Assembly (NCBI RefSeq): GCF_017875275.1
Contig: NZ_JAGGML010000001.1
Location: forward strand, 806,001 to 870,000
Direction: 5' to 3'
Length of the DNA stretch: 64,000 nucleotides
From: Xanthobacter flavus
Lineage (GTDB): Bacteria > Pseudomonadota > Alphaproteobacteria > Rhizobiales > Xanthobacteraceae
Shown here one piece after another: positions 37,333-46,467 of this stretch. Under the pieces are notes generated by a model. The model was not told where the DNA came from. It saw only the letters and a list, made by a program, of their open reading frames with translations, and ran no database searches. A program made the translations under genes and the position numbers. How positions within the stretch are numbered: the stretch's first letter is position 1; each line of letters starts with the position of its first letter.

Positions 37333-37484
37333 GGCTTGGAACCCGCCCCCCGACCAAAGGGTCAGGGCGCGCCTCTTGACGTCAGCGGCCGGCACCGCGA
37401 TGTGGGAGACCGGCAATCGCCGTGCTTAGAGCGCGCCCGCCGGGAGCGGTCAAGCCGGCGCCCATAACCGTGAGGGAGGGTTCC

Positions 37485-39275
37485 GTGAGCTATCGCGCGC
37501 CGGTGGAAGAGATTTCCTATTTCCTGAAGACCTCCACCTCGCTCCCCGAGCTGATGGCCCAGGGCCTCGTGGACCTGTCCTTCGACGTGGTGGACGCCGT
37601 TTTGGAGGAGGCCGGCAAGTTCGCCGCCTCCGTCGTCGCGCCCTTCGACCACGCGGCGGACCGGCAGGGCTGCACCATCAAGGACGGCGCCGTGACGACG
37701 CCGGATGGCATGCGCGCCACCTATGAGGCGTGGAGCGAGGCCGGCTGGAGCGGGGTCGCGGCGGAGGAGGAGTTCGGCGGCCAGAACCTGCCCACCTCCG
37801 TCACCTCGGCGCTGACCGAATTCTGGAATTCCGCCTCCCCCGCCTTCGGCATCTGCGGGGTGCTCACCCTCGGCGCCGTCGAGGCGCTCACCGCCCACGG
37901 CACGGCCGAGCTGCAGCACACCTTCCTGCCGAAGATGGTGGCCGGCACCTGGACGGGCACCATGAACCTCACCGAGCCGCAGGCCGGCTCGGACCTCGCC
38001 GCCCTGCGCTCCAAGGCGGTGAAGCAGGCGGACGGCACCTACCGCATCTTCGGCACCAAGATCTTCATCACCTACGGCGAGCACGACATCGCCGACAACA
38101 TCATCCACCTCGTGCTTGCCCGCCTGCCGGACGCGCCGGCCGGCACCAGGGGCATCTCCCTGTTTGTGGTGCCGAAGTTCCTCGTGAACGAGGACGGCAG
38201 CCTCGGCGCCCGCAATGACGTGGTCTGCGCCGGCATCGAGCACAAGCTGGGCCTGCACGGCTCGCCCACCTGCACGATGGTGTTCGGCGAAAAGGGCGAG
38301 GGCGCCATCGGCTACCTCGTCGGCGAGGAGAACCGGGGCCTCGCCTGCATGTTCACCATGATGAATAACGCCCGCCTCGCGGTGGGCGTGCAGGGCGTGG
38401 CGGTGGCCGAGCGCGCCACCCAGCGCGCTTTCGCCTTTGCAAGGGATCGCAAGCAGGGCAAGGCGCCGGGGGTGGAGGGCTCAGCCCCCATCATCGCCCA
38501 TCCGGACGTGAAGCGCATGCTGCTCACCATGCGCGCCGAAACCGACGCCGCCCGCGCGCTGTGCCTGAAGACCGCCGACGCGCTCGACCGCTCGCGCCTC
38601 TTGCCCGACCCCATCGCCCGCGCGGCGGCGCTGGCCGAGGCCAGCCTGCTGACGCCGGTGGCGAAGGCCTTCTCCTCCGATGCCGGCATCGAGGTGTCCT
38701 CCATCGGCGTGCAGGTCCACGGCGGCATGGGCTATGTGGAGGAGACGGGCGCCGCCCAGCACCTGCGCGATGCCCGCATCTTCGCCATCTATGAAGGCAC
38801 CAACGGCATCCAGGCCATCGATCTCGTCACCCGCAAGCTGCCGCAGGAGGGCGGCGACGTGGTGACCGCGCTGATCGCCGACTATCGCGAGACGGCGGAG
38901 GAAGTCTCCGCCCTCAACGCACCGGACTTCGGCCATGCCGGCGCACGCCTCGGGGAGGCGGTGGACGCCCTCGCCCGGGCGACCCGCGTGATGCTGGATC
39001 GCGTCGCCGACGAACCGGCCAAGGCGCTCGCCACGGCCACCCCCTATCTGCGTCTCTACGCCCGCGCGGCCGGCGGCGCCTTCCTCGCCCGCACCGCGCT
39101 CGCCGCTTATGCCGAGCGCGCGGGCGGGGCCACGGACCCCCGGCTTGCCGCCCGTATCGCGGTGGCCCGCTTTTTCGCGGAGAATATCGCGGTGGAGGCG
39201 AAGGGGCTGGAAGAGGCCGTCACCGGCGGCGCTGGCGGCGTGCTGGATGCCGAGGCGGTGATGGCGATCGGGTGA
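37485..39275 (+). CDS. Acyl-CoA dehydrogenase, DmdC/AidB-like long form
   Basis: 596-residue flavoenzyme. The acyl-CoA dehydrogenase signatures are MNLTEPQAGSDLAAL (about 158-172) and GVQVHGGMGYVEETGAAQHLRDARIFAIYEGTNGIQAIDL (about 408-447) with the catalytic Glu in YEGT. An extra N-terminal segment (about 1-40) and a C-terminal domain (about 470-596) mark the long group that includes 3-methylmercaptopropionyl-CoA dehydrogenase DmdC; the substrate is not certain. GTG at 37485 has GAGGGAGG upstream and begins SYRAPVEEI, typical of this group. It diverges from the tsaC gene. Confidence 0.88.
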   Translation: MSYRAPVEEISYFLKTSTSLPELMAQGLVDLSFDVVDAVLEEAGKFAASVVAPFDHAADRQGCTIKDGAVTTPDGMRATYEAWSEAGWSGVAAEEEFGGQNLPTSVTSALTEFWNSASPAFGICGVLTLGAVEALTAHGTAELQHTFLPKMVAGTWTGTMNLTEPQAGSDLAALRSKAVKQADGTYRIFGTKIFITYGEHDIADNIIHLVLARLPDAPAGTRGISLFVVPKFLVNEDGSLGARNDVVCAGIEHKLGLHGSPTCTMVFGEKGEGAIGYLVGEENRGLACMFTMMNNARLAVGVQGVAVAERATQRAFAFARDRKQGKAPGVEGSAPIIAHPDVKRMLLTMRAETDAARALCLKTADALDRSRLLPDPIARAAALAEASLLTPVAKAFSSDAGIEVSSIGVQVHGGMGYVEETGAAQHLRDARIFAIYEGTNGIQAIDLVTRKLPQEGGDVVTALIADYRETAEEVSALNAPDFGHAGARLGEAVDALARATRVMLDRVADEPAKALATATPYLRLYARAAGGAFLARTALAAYAERAGGATDPRLAARIAVARFFAENIAVEAKGLEEAVTGGAGGVLDAEAVMAIG

Positions 39276-39299
39276 GGCGAACCCGGCTGGCCGGCCCGG

Positions 39300-41438
39300 C
39301 TAGGCCGAGGCCGGCGGCCGGCCTTCGGGGCGCAGGCCGGCGCGCGGAAGCGATTGCCGGCGCGGGGTTTCGTGGGCGGCCTCCTCGGCGGTGCGGGCGG
39401 CGATGCCCACCGCGCGCCAGGTGCCGCGCCCGGCATCCTTGGCCGCGTAGAGGGCAGCGTCGGCCTCGGCGATGAGGGCGGCGGCATCCAGCGTGCGGTC
39501 GTCCGCCACCGCCATGCCGAGGGAGAAGGAGGCGGGCAGCACCAGCCCCTCCACCTCCACCGGACGCGACAGGTGCCGATGCAGGCGCTCGGCCATGGCG
39601 GCGAACTCCTCCCGGTGCTTGCCGGCGGCGATGATGGCGAACTCGTCGCCGCCATAGCGGGCCACGAGGTCGCCGGCGCGGATGGCCGATTGCAGCCGCC
39701 GCGCGGCGGTGGTCAGCAGCAGATCGCCGGCGATATGGCCGTGCTGGTCATTGACCGACTTGAAATAATCGATGTCGATGAGCACCACCGCGAATAGCGC
39801 GCCGTCGCGCACGAGGCGGCGGCGCGCCAGCTCCAGCGCGCGATCGAAGCCGCCGCGGTTGGCGAGGCCGGTGAGCGGATCATGCGAGGCGGCGTGCTCC
39901 AGCGCGGCTTCCAGATGCTTGCGCTGGGAAATGTCGGTGATGGTGCCCACCGCGCGGGTGGGCCGGCCCACGGGATCGCGCTCGACGATCTTGCCGCGCA
40001 CCAGCACCCACACCCAGTTGTCGCCGCCCTGGCGCGCGCGCATCTCCGCCTGGAACAGCAGGCGACGGCCGCCCGCATGGTCCTTCAGCGCCTTGGCCAC
40101 GTCCGGCAGATCGTCGGGATGGATCAGCTGGCCATAGTCGGAGAGGCGCCGGTTCGCCTCGTCGGGCTCCATGCCGAGCATCCTGAGCGCGCGGACGCTG
40201 AAGAACACCGCGTCGGATGGCAAATGCCAGTCCCAGATGCCATCGTTGGCGCCTTCCAGCGCATAGGCGAGGCGGCGGCGGTCTTCCTGCACCTCGCGCT
40301 GCTGGCGACCGCGCTGGGACATGATGGCGGCGATGAGCAGCGCCGGCAGCATGATGAGGACGAGGCGCGCCTCCAGGCGCAGCATGACGTCCACGAGATC
40401 GGTCTTGACCGGGGTTGACCAGGTCAGGTGGGGCCACACGCTCGCCATGCCCAGCCCCAGCACCGCCAGCGCATAGAGGCTGGCGGCCACGGCCGTGGCG
40501 AACAGGCCGAGGCGGAAGGCGAACCACAGCAGGATGACGCCGCCAAGGTCGCGCAGCAGCGGCTCGCCGTAATAGGCGCTCGCAACCAGCGCGGTGGCGA
40601 GCGTGAGGCTGGCGAAGGCCAGTTCCTCCTCGCGGGACAGCTTGGGGCGCGTGCCCCCCTGCCCGCGCAGGCCCACGTCATCCTCGCGTCCGTGCCACAG
40701 CAGGAACGGCGGCAACAGCAGCACCACGGCCGCCATCTCGGGAATCCACCACCGCAGCAGCAGGGGCGCAAACGCGGCGTCCGTCGAAAGGTACTGGACG
40801 AAGGCGGTGATGACCGCCCCCGGTAGCGTTCCGGCCACCGCCACCACGCCCAGGCTCACCACCATGGGCACGCTGCGCAGCGCGCCATGCTCCATACCCG
40901 CGCGCACGCAGCCCCAGCCCACCAATGCGAAGGTGAGCCCGTTGGCGCAGCCGACGGCGAGCGCCGAGCCGAGGTCGTGCCCCAGCACCGTGAGGTGGAC
41001 GCCGATGGAGACAAGGGTGACCGCGGCGGCAAGCCGCCCCAGCGCATCCCGGAACATGAGGAAATAGGCACCCACCGCCAGCGCATCGGTAGGCCAGACC
41101 GCCGGATAGATCTCGAGGCGGCGCCCCACCTCGGTGAAGGCAATCACCAGCCCGCCGTAGAACACCGCGAACAGCACGAGGTCGGTGAGAAAGGCGATGA
41201 CGGAGCTGCCCGGCGCGTCCCGTTTCGGCGGCACGGGATTTTGCTGCGCCCCGTCCGTCGCTTGCCCCGCATCCGTCTTTTGCCCCGCCTCCGTCTTTTG
41301 CCCCGCATCCGTCCCGCGCGGCGCAGCCATGCCCTGCGGCGCCGGAACGGCGGCGGCCGCTTCGGCGGAGTTCTGTGGCTGTGGCACCGGCGGGCTCACC
41401 GTCGGCGGCCCTACGGGCTGCATCGTGTGCGGGCGCAT
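39300..41438 (-). CDS. Diguanylate cyclase with MASE1-like membrane sensor and PAS domain
   Basis: About 712-residue protein. A Pro/Gln/Thr-rich N-terminus containing three 6-residue units (QKTDAG-like) precedes a MASE1-like domain of about eight helices (about 85-380). A PAS domain with PAC (about 400-540, WDWHLPSDAVFFS, LIHPDDLPDV) leads to a GGDEF domain (about 550-705) with DPLTGLANR, the intact RYGGDEFA site and metal Asp in LIDIDYFKSVND. It should make cyclic di-GMP. The RxxD product-inhibition site is not evident. The start is uncertain; ATGs at 41438 and 41423 are both possible. Confidence 0.88.
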   Translation of the reverse strand: MRPHTMQPVGPPTVSPPVPQPQNSAEAAAAVPAPQGMAAPRGTDAGQKTEAGQKTDAGQATDGAQQNPVPPKRDAPGSSVIAFLTDLVLFAVFYGGLVIAFTEVGRRLEIYPAVWPTDALAVGAYFLMFRDALGRLAAAVTLVSIGVHLTVLGHDLGSALAVGCANGLTFALVGWGCVRAGMEHGALRSVPMVVSLGVVAVAGTLPGAVITAFVQYLSTDAAFAPLLLRWWIPEMAAVVLLLPPFLLWHGREDDVGLRGQGGTRPKLSREEELAFASLTLATALVASAYYGEPLLRDLGGVILLWFAFRLGLFATAVAASLYALAVLGLGMASVWPHLTWSTPVKTDLVDVMLRLEARLVLIMLPALLIAAIMSQRGRQQREVQEDRRRLAYALEGANDGIWDWHLPSDAVFFSVRALRMLGMEPDEANRRLSDYGQLIHPDDLPDVAKALKDHAGGRRLLFQAEMRARQGGDNWVWVLVRGKIVERDPVGRPTRAVGTITDISQRKHLEAALEHAASHDPLTGLANRGGFDRALELARRRLVRDGALFAVVLIDIDYFKSVNDQHGHIAGDLLLTTAARRLQSAIRAGDLVARYGGDEFAIIAAGKHREEFAAMAERLHRHLSRPVEVEGLVLPASFSLGMAVADDRTLDAAALIAEADAALYAAKDAGRGTWRAVGIAARTAEEAAHETPRRQSLPRAGLRPEGRPPASA
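41262..41315. repeat. Three tandem 18-bp repeats in the diguanylate cyclase gene
   Basis: TTGCCCCGC(A/C)TCCGTCTT occurs at 41262-41279, 41280-41297 and 41298-41315 and encodes the six-residue unit (Q/A)-K/T-rich DAGQKT. Copy number may vary among strains. Confidence 0.85.
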
Positions 41439-41634
41439 TGAACCTGCATGAGGGACAGCCGGCCTCCCGGGACCAGCGCTCTGGATCGCGGCAAGACCCC
41501 TCCCGTCCCACCGCGAACAACAAAGACACGCGAGCCTCAATGCAGTTCCATTGCATCGCGGCTCGTATTTCTCGCACGAATCGCAAAATGCAACAAATCG
41601 CGGTATTATAGGGTAGATTTAGCGCCTGAAGAAA

Positions 41635-42687
41635 TCAGCGCCCCGCGAAGCCGTCGAAGATGAAATCCGGTGCGCTGGTGTTGTGGCGGGAGGGCACGAG
41701 CCGCCCGGCCCACAGCATGGCGACGTTCTGGGCATCGGCGAAGGTCAGCACCGGGGCCTCGCCCATGATGCCGCCGGCCCCGCCCTTGCCGCTGCCGAGG
41801 CTGCGCCATGTGACGCGGGCGACATCGGCATTGCCTTCCGTCACATACATGGAGCGCAGCGCGGCGAACGTGCCGGGCGGCGTGCCGTCCAGCTGGACCT
41901 CGAGGCGCACCTCATCGGACGCGGCCTTCACCACTTGCATGCGCGCCTTGCCGCCGGCCGCGAAATGCAGGGTGAAGGTGCGGGTCTGCGGTGCGAAATC
42001 CAGTTCCTTCAGCCGCACGATGGGGCGTTCCGCCTGCTCCACCGGGCCGACCAGGAAGGAGGAGCCGTAGGCGGTATCGCGCAGGTGCGCCGGCGACATG
42101 GGGCGGGCGCGCCAGTAGCCGTCCGGCGGGTAGACCACCAGCACCTCCTCGGCCTTTCCGTCCACGCGCATCCACAGCTGGATCATGTGCAGCCCCTGCG
42201 TCACCTCCCCGCCGATGCGGACGGGCACGGTCGCCGCCCGCCAGAAGCTGGGGAAGACGAAGCCGGTGAGCCACATGTCCGGCGTCTCGAAGATGGTGAC
42301 GCGCTTGGCAGTCGTCGCGGCGGCGGGCGTGGCGGCCGGCGGGGTCCCGGCGGGCGGAGTCGCGGCGGCGGGCTGGAGCGCCTTGGGATCGGCCGGCACG
42401 ACCGGGTCGCCGGACATGTCGCAGGTTTCCCAATCGGGCGCGGTGTTGTCCATCATCAGCATGCCGAGATAGGCCGGGTGGCGGACGGAGATGTTGAACT
42501 TCCGCACCTGGTCGGACACCAGCTTGAGCGTCACATTGTCTGTCTCGGCGCAGGTTGCGTTGATACTCTCGTTGCGCACCGTGACGCCGACCGGCTCCGC
42601 CCCGGCGGCGGTGATGGCGAGAACTGCGCCGGCGAGGCCGGCAAGCAGGGCTTTGACGCGCGGGGCGCGCGAATCGAAGGCAGGCAT
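41635..42687 (-). CDS. Periplasmic protein of unknown function
   Basis: 350-residue exported protein with a signal peptide (about residues 1-30, LAGAVLAITAAGAEP). A first domain (about 31-95, with two Cys in NATCAETDNV and WETCDMSGD that may form a disulfide) is joined by a Pro/Ala/Thr linker (about 105-125) to a second, beta-rich domain (about 128-350). The second domain has repeated WRA- and LHF-type strands. I do not recognise the family. The ATG at 42687 is preceded by GGAG; a GTG one codon earlier is also open. It is monocistronic. Confidence 0.7.
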   Translation of the reverse strand: MPAFDSRAPRVKALLAGLAGAVLAITAAGAEPVGVTVRNESINATCAETDNVTLKLVSDQVRKFNISVRHPAYLGMLMMDNTAPDWETCDMSGDPVVPADPKALQPAAATPPAGTPPAATPAAATTAKRVTIFETPDMWLTGFVFPSFWRAATVPVRIGGEVTQGLHMIQLWMRVDGKAEEVLVVYPPDGYWRARPMSPAHLRDTAYGSSFLVGPVEQAERPIVRLKELDFAPQTRTFTLHFAAGGKARMQVVKAASDEVRLEVQLDGTPPGTFAALRSMYVTEGNADVARVTWRSLGSGKGGAGGIMGEAPVLTFADAQNVAMLWAGRLVPSRHNTSAPDFIFDGFAGR

Positions 42688-42912
42688 CACGATCTCCGGT
42701 CGGCCGGGGGCGCCGGACCTTAGCAGCGCGGTACACGGCGGGGAATGCGCGAACGCACCTCCGGCACTGTCACGTCTCAGGTTCCTCCGCAGGACATGAC
42801 GTTAGGGAAATTATCAAGCGCCTGCCCCTCGCAAATCGCAGGGCACACCCCCATATGACCTTCGGAAAACGCAGCGGTGCGGCAGTCGCCGCGCGGAGGA
42901 TCGAGGGAACAG

Positions 42913-44046
42913 ATGTCCAGATTTGGCCAAGGGTCGAGCAAGGGGTCGAGCAAGGGGTCCAGCATGGGTTCGCGCAAGGTTTCGGGGATTGCGGCAGTGG
43001 CCGTGGCGATGGCGCTGAGCCTCGTCGTCGCCGATCAGGCTGACGCGCGCCAGGGCGGCTCCTTCGGCAGCCGGGGCACCCGCACCTATACGACGCCGGC
43101 CCCCACCCAGACCGCGCCCAGCACGGCGGCGCCCATCCAGCGCTCCACCACGCCGCAGCCCGGCCCGCAGGCCGCCAATCCCGGTGCCGGCGCGCAGGCG
43201 GCGGCGCGCCCCTCCATGTTCGGCAACGGCTTCGGCGGCGCGCTGATGCGCGGCCTGCTCATCGGCGGCCTCGTGGGCATGCTGTTCGGCGGCGGCCTCG
43301 GCGGCATGGCCGGTATTCTGGGGCTGCTGCTGCAGGTGGCCCTCGTCGGTGGCGTCATCTATCTGGTGATGCGCCTGCTGCGCGGCCGCAGCACCACCCC
43401 CGCCGCCGCCGGCTATGGCCGCTCCATGATGGGCGGCCCGGTTCCCGGCGGCCCCAATGGCGGCCCGGCGAACAACGGGTCCATGTCGGGGGGTCCGATG
43501 TCCGGCCGCCCGATGTCCGGCGGCCCCCTGTCCGGCCTCGGGTTGGGTGGAGGATTGGGTGGCGGAATGGCCGGCGGCCCGGTGCCGCCCCAGCCCTCGC
43601 CCGCATCCCCGGCCCGGGGCGGCAAGACCGACGAGATTGGCATCCTGCCCGCCGACCTCGACACGTTCGAGCGCCTGCTCGCCACCGTCCAGACCGCCTT
43701 CTCCCGCGAGGACCAGGGCGAGCTGAAGGCCAACACCACGCCGGAGATGTTCGGCTTCCTCGCCGACGAGCTGCGCGACAATGCGGAGAAGGGCCTGCGC
43801 AACCAGGTCTCCGATGTGCAGCTGCTGCAGGGCGACGTGGCCGAAGCCTGGCGCGAGGGCTCGCGCGACTACGCCACCGTGGCCATCCGCTACGCAATCA
43901 AGGACCAGATGGTGGACCGCGCCACCGGCCGCGTCGTCTCCGGCAACACCGGCGTGGGCGAGACCACGGAGCTGTGGACCTTCGTGCGCGAGCGCGGCCC
44001 CTTCGGCACCGGGCCGTGGCTGCTCAGCGCCATTCAGGAAACCTGA
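42913..44046 (+). CDS. Tim44-like domain protein
   Basis: 377-residue protein. N-terminal Gly/Ser/Lys repeats (GSSKGSSKGSS) precede a hydrophobic segment (about 25-43) that may be a late signal sequence or anchor. A Pro/Thr-rich stretch leads to a Gly-rich double membrane segment (about 105-155), then Met/Gly/Pro repeats, and a C-terminal Tim44-like domain (about 240-377, ILPADLDTFERLLATVQTAFSREDQGELKANTTPEMFGFLADEL). In mitochondria Tim44 tethers the import motor; in alphaproteobacteria such proteins are inner-membrane factors of unclear role. ATG at 42913 with GAGGGA upstream. Confidence 0.85.
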   Translation: MSRFGQGSSKGSSKGSSMGSRKVSGIAAVAVAMALSLVVADQADARQGGSFGSRGTRTYTTPAPTQTAPSTAAPIQRSTTPQPGPQAANPGAGAQAAARPSMFGNGFGGALMRGLLIGGLVGMLFGGGLGGMAGILGLLLQVALVGGVIYLVMRLLRGRSTTPAAAGYGRSMMGGPVPGGPNGGPANNGSMSGGPMSGRPMSGGPLSGLGLGGGLGGGMAGGPVPPQPSPASPARGGKTDEIGILPADLDTFERLLATVQTAFSREDQGELKANTTPEMFGFLADELRDNAEKGLRNQVSDVQLLQGDVAEAWREGSRDYATVAIRYAIKDQMVDRATGRVVSGNTGVGETTELWTFVRERGPFGTGPWLLSAIQET

Positions 44047-44087
44047 GGGGCGCGGTTCCGTCCTCCCGACGAATTCAGAATTTCCAT

Positions 44088-44111
44088 CCGCCCGGGTCCA
44101 CCCCCGGGCGG
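44088..44111. terminator. GC hairpin between the Tim44-like and ABC genes
   Basis: CCGCCCGGG-N6-CCCGGGCGG is a perfect 9-bp stem, 41 bases after the stop, without a U-run. It may end the Tim44 transcript. Confidence 0.45.
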
Positions 44112-44130
44112 AACGCGTTATAAGGCGCGC

Positions 44131-45087
44131 ATGCCGAACGCCATCACCGCCTCAGACGTCATCAGCGTCTCAGGGCTGAGCAAGACCTACGCCACCGGCC
44201 ACACGGCCCTGAACAATGTCTCGCTGGACATCCGGCGGGGCGAGATCTTCGCCCTTCTCGGTCCCAACGGGGCGGGCAAGACCACGCTCATCTCCATCAT
44301 CTGCGGCCTCGTGAAGCCCACGGCGGGCACTGTCACGGTGTCCGGCTTCGACATCGTCTCCCAATATCGCGAGACCCGCTCGCGCATCGGCCTCGTTCCG
44401 CAGGAGCTGACCGCCGAAGCCTTCGAGAGCGTGTTCGCCACGGTGAGCTTCTCCCGCGGCCTGTTCGGCAAGAAGCCCGATCCCGCCTATGTGGAGAAGG
44501 TCATCCGCAGCCTCTCCCTCTGGGAGAAGCGCGATTCGCGCATCATGACGCTCTCGGGCGGCATGAAGCGGCGCGTGCTCATCGCCAAGGCGCTGGCCCA
44601 CGAACCGGAGGTGCTGTTCCTGGATGAGCCTTCCGCGGGCGTGGACGTGGAGCTGCGCCGCGACATGTGGCGCCTGGTGCGCGAGCTGCGCGATTCCGGC
44701 GTCACCATCATCCTAACCACCCATTATCTGGAAGAGGCCGAGGAGATGGCCGACAGGGTGGGCGTCATCAGCCGGGGCGAGCTGATCCTCGTGGAGGAGA
44801 AGGCCGCGCTGATGAAGACGCTGGGCAAGAAGAAGCTCTCCGTGGAGCTCAACGCGCCGCTGGCCACCATCCCGGCGCGCCTCGCCCCGTTCGACCTCAC
44901 CCTCTCCGACGGCGGCGCCTGCCTGACCTACAGCTATGCGGCGACCGTCGAGGGGACCGAGGGTCGCGACCACGGCATCGCCGACCTCCTGGAGGCGCTG
45001 GCCGCCGAGGGCATCGCCTTCCGCGACCTGCATACGGAGCAAAGCTCGCTCGAGGACATCTTCGTCAGCCTGGTGAGGCGCTCGTGA
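44131..45087 (+). CDS. ABC-2 type exporter ATP-binding protein
   Basis: 318-residue ATPase with Walker [10 protein letters not shown], signature [15 protein letters not shown], Walker [13 protein letters not shown] and switch [11 protein letters not shown]-terminal regulatory segment (about 230-318) ends in LEDIFVSLV, which is typical of the DrrA/CcmA/YadG exporter group. It works with the permease encoded next; the substrate (drug, lipid or polysaccharide) is unknown. The stop overlaps the GTG of the permease gene. Confidence 0.92.
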   Translation: MPNAITASDVISVSGLSKTYATGHTALNNVSLDIRRGEIFALLGPNGAGKTTLISIICGLVKPTAGTVTVSGFDIVSQYRETRSRIGLVPQELTAEAFESVFATVSFSRGLFGKKPDPAYVEKVIRSLSLWEKRDSRIMTLSGGMKRRVLIAKALAHEPEVLFLDEPSAGVDVELRRDMWRLVRELRDSGVTIILTTHYLEEAEEMADRVGVISRGELILVEEKAALMKTLGKKKLSVELNAPLATIPARLAPFDLTLSDGGACLTYSYAATVEGTEGRDHGIADLLEALAAEGIAFRDLHTEQSSLEDIFVSLVRRS

Positions 45088-45845
45088 ATTTCCAAGCCAT
45101 CCGCGCCATTTACACCTACGAGATGAACCGCACGCGCCGCACCATCGGCCAGAGCATCGTCTCGCCCGTGCTGTCCACCTCGCTCTATTTCGTCGTGTTC
45201 GGCTCGGCCATCGGCTCGCGCATGTCGGAGGTGGGGGGCGTGCCCTACGGCGCCTTCATCGTGCCCGGCCTGATGATGCTGACGCTGCTGACCCAATCCA
45301 TCAGCAACGCGGCCTTCGCCATCTACTTCCCGCGCTTCACCGGCACCATCTACGAGCTGCTCTCGGCGCCGGTCTCGCCATTCGAGATCGTCGCCGGCTA
45401 TGTGGGGGCGGCGGCGACGAAATCGGTGCTGCTCGGCCTCATCATCCTCGCCACGGCCGCTTTGTTCGTGCCCATGGAAGTGCGGCATCCCTTCTGGATG
45501 CTCACCTTCCTGGTGCTCACCGCCGTCACCTTCTCGCTGTTCGGCTTCATCATCGGCATCTGGGCGGACGGGTTCGAGCGATTGCAGCTCATCCCCATGC
45601 TGGTGATCACGCCCCTCACCTTCCTGGGCGGCACCTTCTATTCGCTGGATATGCTGCCGCCGGTGTGGCGCACCATCACCCTGTTCAACCCGGTCGTCTA
45701 TCTCGTCGCCGGCTTCCGCTGGAGCTTCTTCGGCACCTCGGACGTGCGGGTGGAGGTTAGCGCGGCGATGACGCTGGCCTTCCTCATCGCCTGCCTCCTC
45801 ATCGTGCGCTGGATGTTCCGCACCGGCTACCGGCTGAAGAGCTGA
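45084..45845 (+). CDS. ABC-2 type exporter permease
   Basis: 253-residue membrane protein of the ABC-2 (YadH/DrrB) family: an N-terminal coupling helix and six hydrophobic segments, with [15 protein letters not shown] and [34 protein letters not shown] as the conserved block. The GTG start overlaps the ATPase stop. It forms a half-transporter with the preceding ATPase. Confidence 0.92.
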   Translation: MNFQAIRAIYTYEMNRTRRTIGQSIVSPVLSTSLYFVVFGSAIGSRMSEVGGVPYGAFIVPGLMMLTLLTQSISNAAFAIYFPRFTGTIYELLSAPVSPFEIVAGYVGAAATKSVLLGLIILATAALFVPMEVRHPFWMLTFLVLTAVTFSLFGFIIGIWADGFERLQLIPMLVITPLTFLGGTFYSLDMLPPVWRTITLFNPVVYLVAGFRWSFFGTSDVRVEVSAAMTLAFLIACLLIVRWMFRTGYRLKS

Positions 45846-45865
45846 ACCGCCCCGAAAGGCCCATC

Positions 45866-46318
45866 ATGTCCGAAGACTTTTCCCGCCCCACCTACAAGGC
45901 GTTCACCGAGCGTGCGCCGGATATCTATGCCGGCCTTGCCGCCCTCACCAAGGGCGTGGACGCCACCGGCCTCGACAAGGGCCTGACCGAGCTGGTGAAG
46001 GTGCGCGCCTCGCAGCTCAATGGCTGCGCCTTCTGCCTGAAGTTCCATCTCGGCGTCGCCCGCAAGGCCGGCGTCGCACAGGAGAAGCTGGACCTGCTGG
46101 CGGCCTGGGAAGAGGCCTCCGCCTTCTCCGAACGGGAAAAGGCGGCGCTGGCCTGGACCGAGGAGCTGACGCTGCTCGGCACCGGCGCGGCCTCACAGGA
46201 CGCCTGGGAGGCGGTGCTGGAGGAATTCTCGGCGGACGAGGCGCTGTTCCTCACCGTCGCCATCGCCACCATCAACGCCTGGAACCGGATCGGCATCGCC
46301 TTCAATTTCGAGGCGTGA
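45866..46318 (+). CDS. AhpD-like carboxymuconolactone decarboxylase family protein
   Basis: 150-residue all-helical protein with the AhpD-type active site in LNGCAFCLKFH, where the CxxC pair and His form the peroxidase/disulfide relay. Family members reduce peroxides or organic hydroperoxides, or act as gamma-carboxymuconolactone decarboxylases; the CxxC favours the redox role. It lies 20 bases after the ABC permease gene, so may be co-transcribed, and ends at a palindromic repeat. Confidence 0.88.
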   Translation: MSEDFSRPTYKAFTERAPDIYAGLAALTKGVDATGLDKGLTELVKVRASQLNGCAFCLKFHLGVARKAGVAQEKLDLLAAWEEASAFSEREKAALAWTEELTLLGTGAASQDAWEAVLEEFSADEALFLTVAIATINAWNRIGIAFNFEA

Positions 46319-46333
46319 GGGCTCTTAAGGGTC

Positions 46334-46443
46334 GTCATGCCCCGGCTTGTCCGGGGCATCCACCCCGCCGAACGAGGTGCGTTGGAGCACCGACACCGAC
46401 CCGGCCGCACCGTGGATCCCCCGGACAAGCCGGGGGATGACGG
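46334..46443. repeat. BIME-like pair of palindromes
   Basis: Hairpins ATGCCCCGG-cttgt-CCGGGGCAT (46337-46359) and ATCCCCCGG-acaag-CCGGGGGAT (46416-46438) between two convergent genes. Confidence 0.87.
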
Positions 46444-46467
46444 TTTCTAGCTTCCGGCTCTACCGCC

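Noticed and set aside
40886-41441. Second coding gene opposite the 5' part of the diguanylate cyclase
   Set aside because: Low-complexity His/Arg/Gly translation and no ribosome site; it is a shadow frame.
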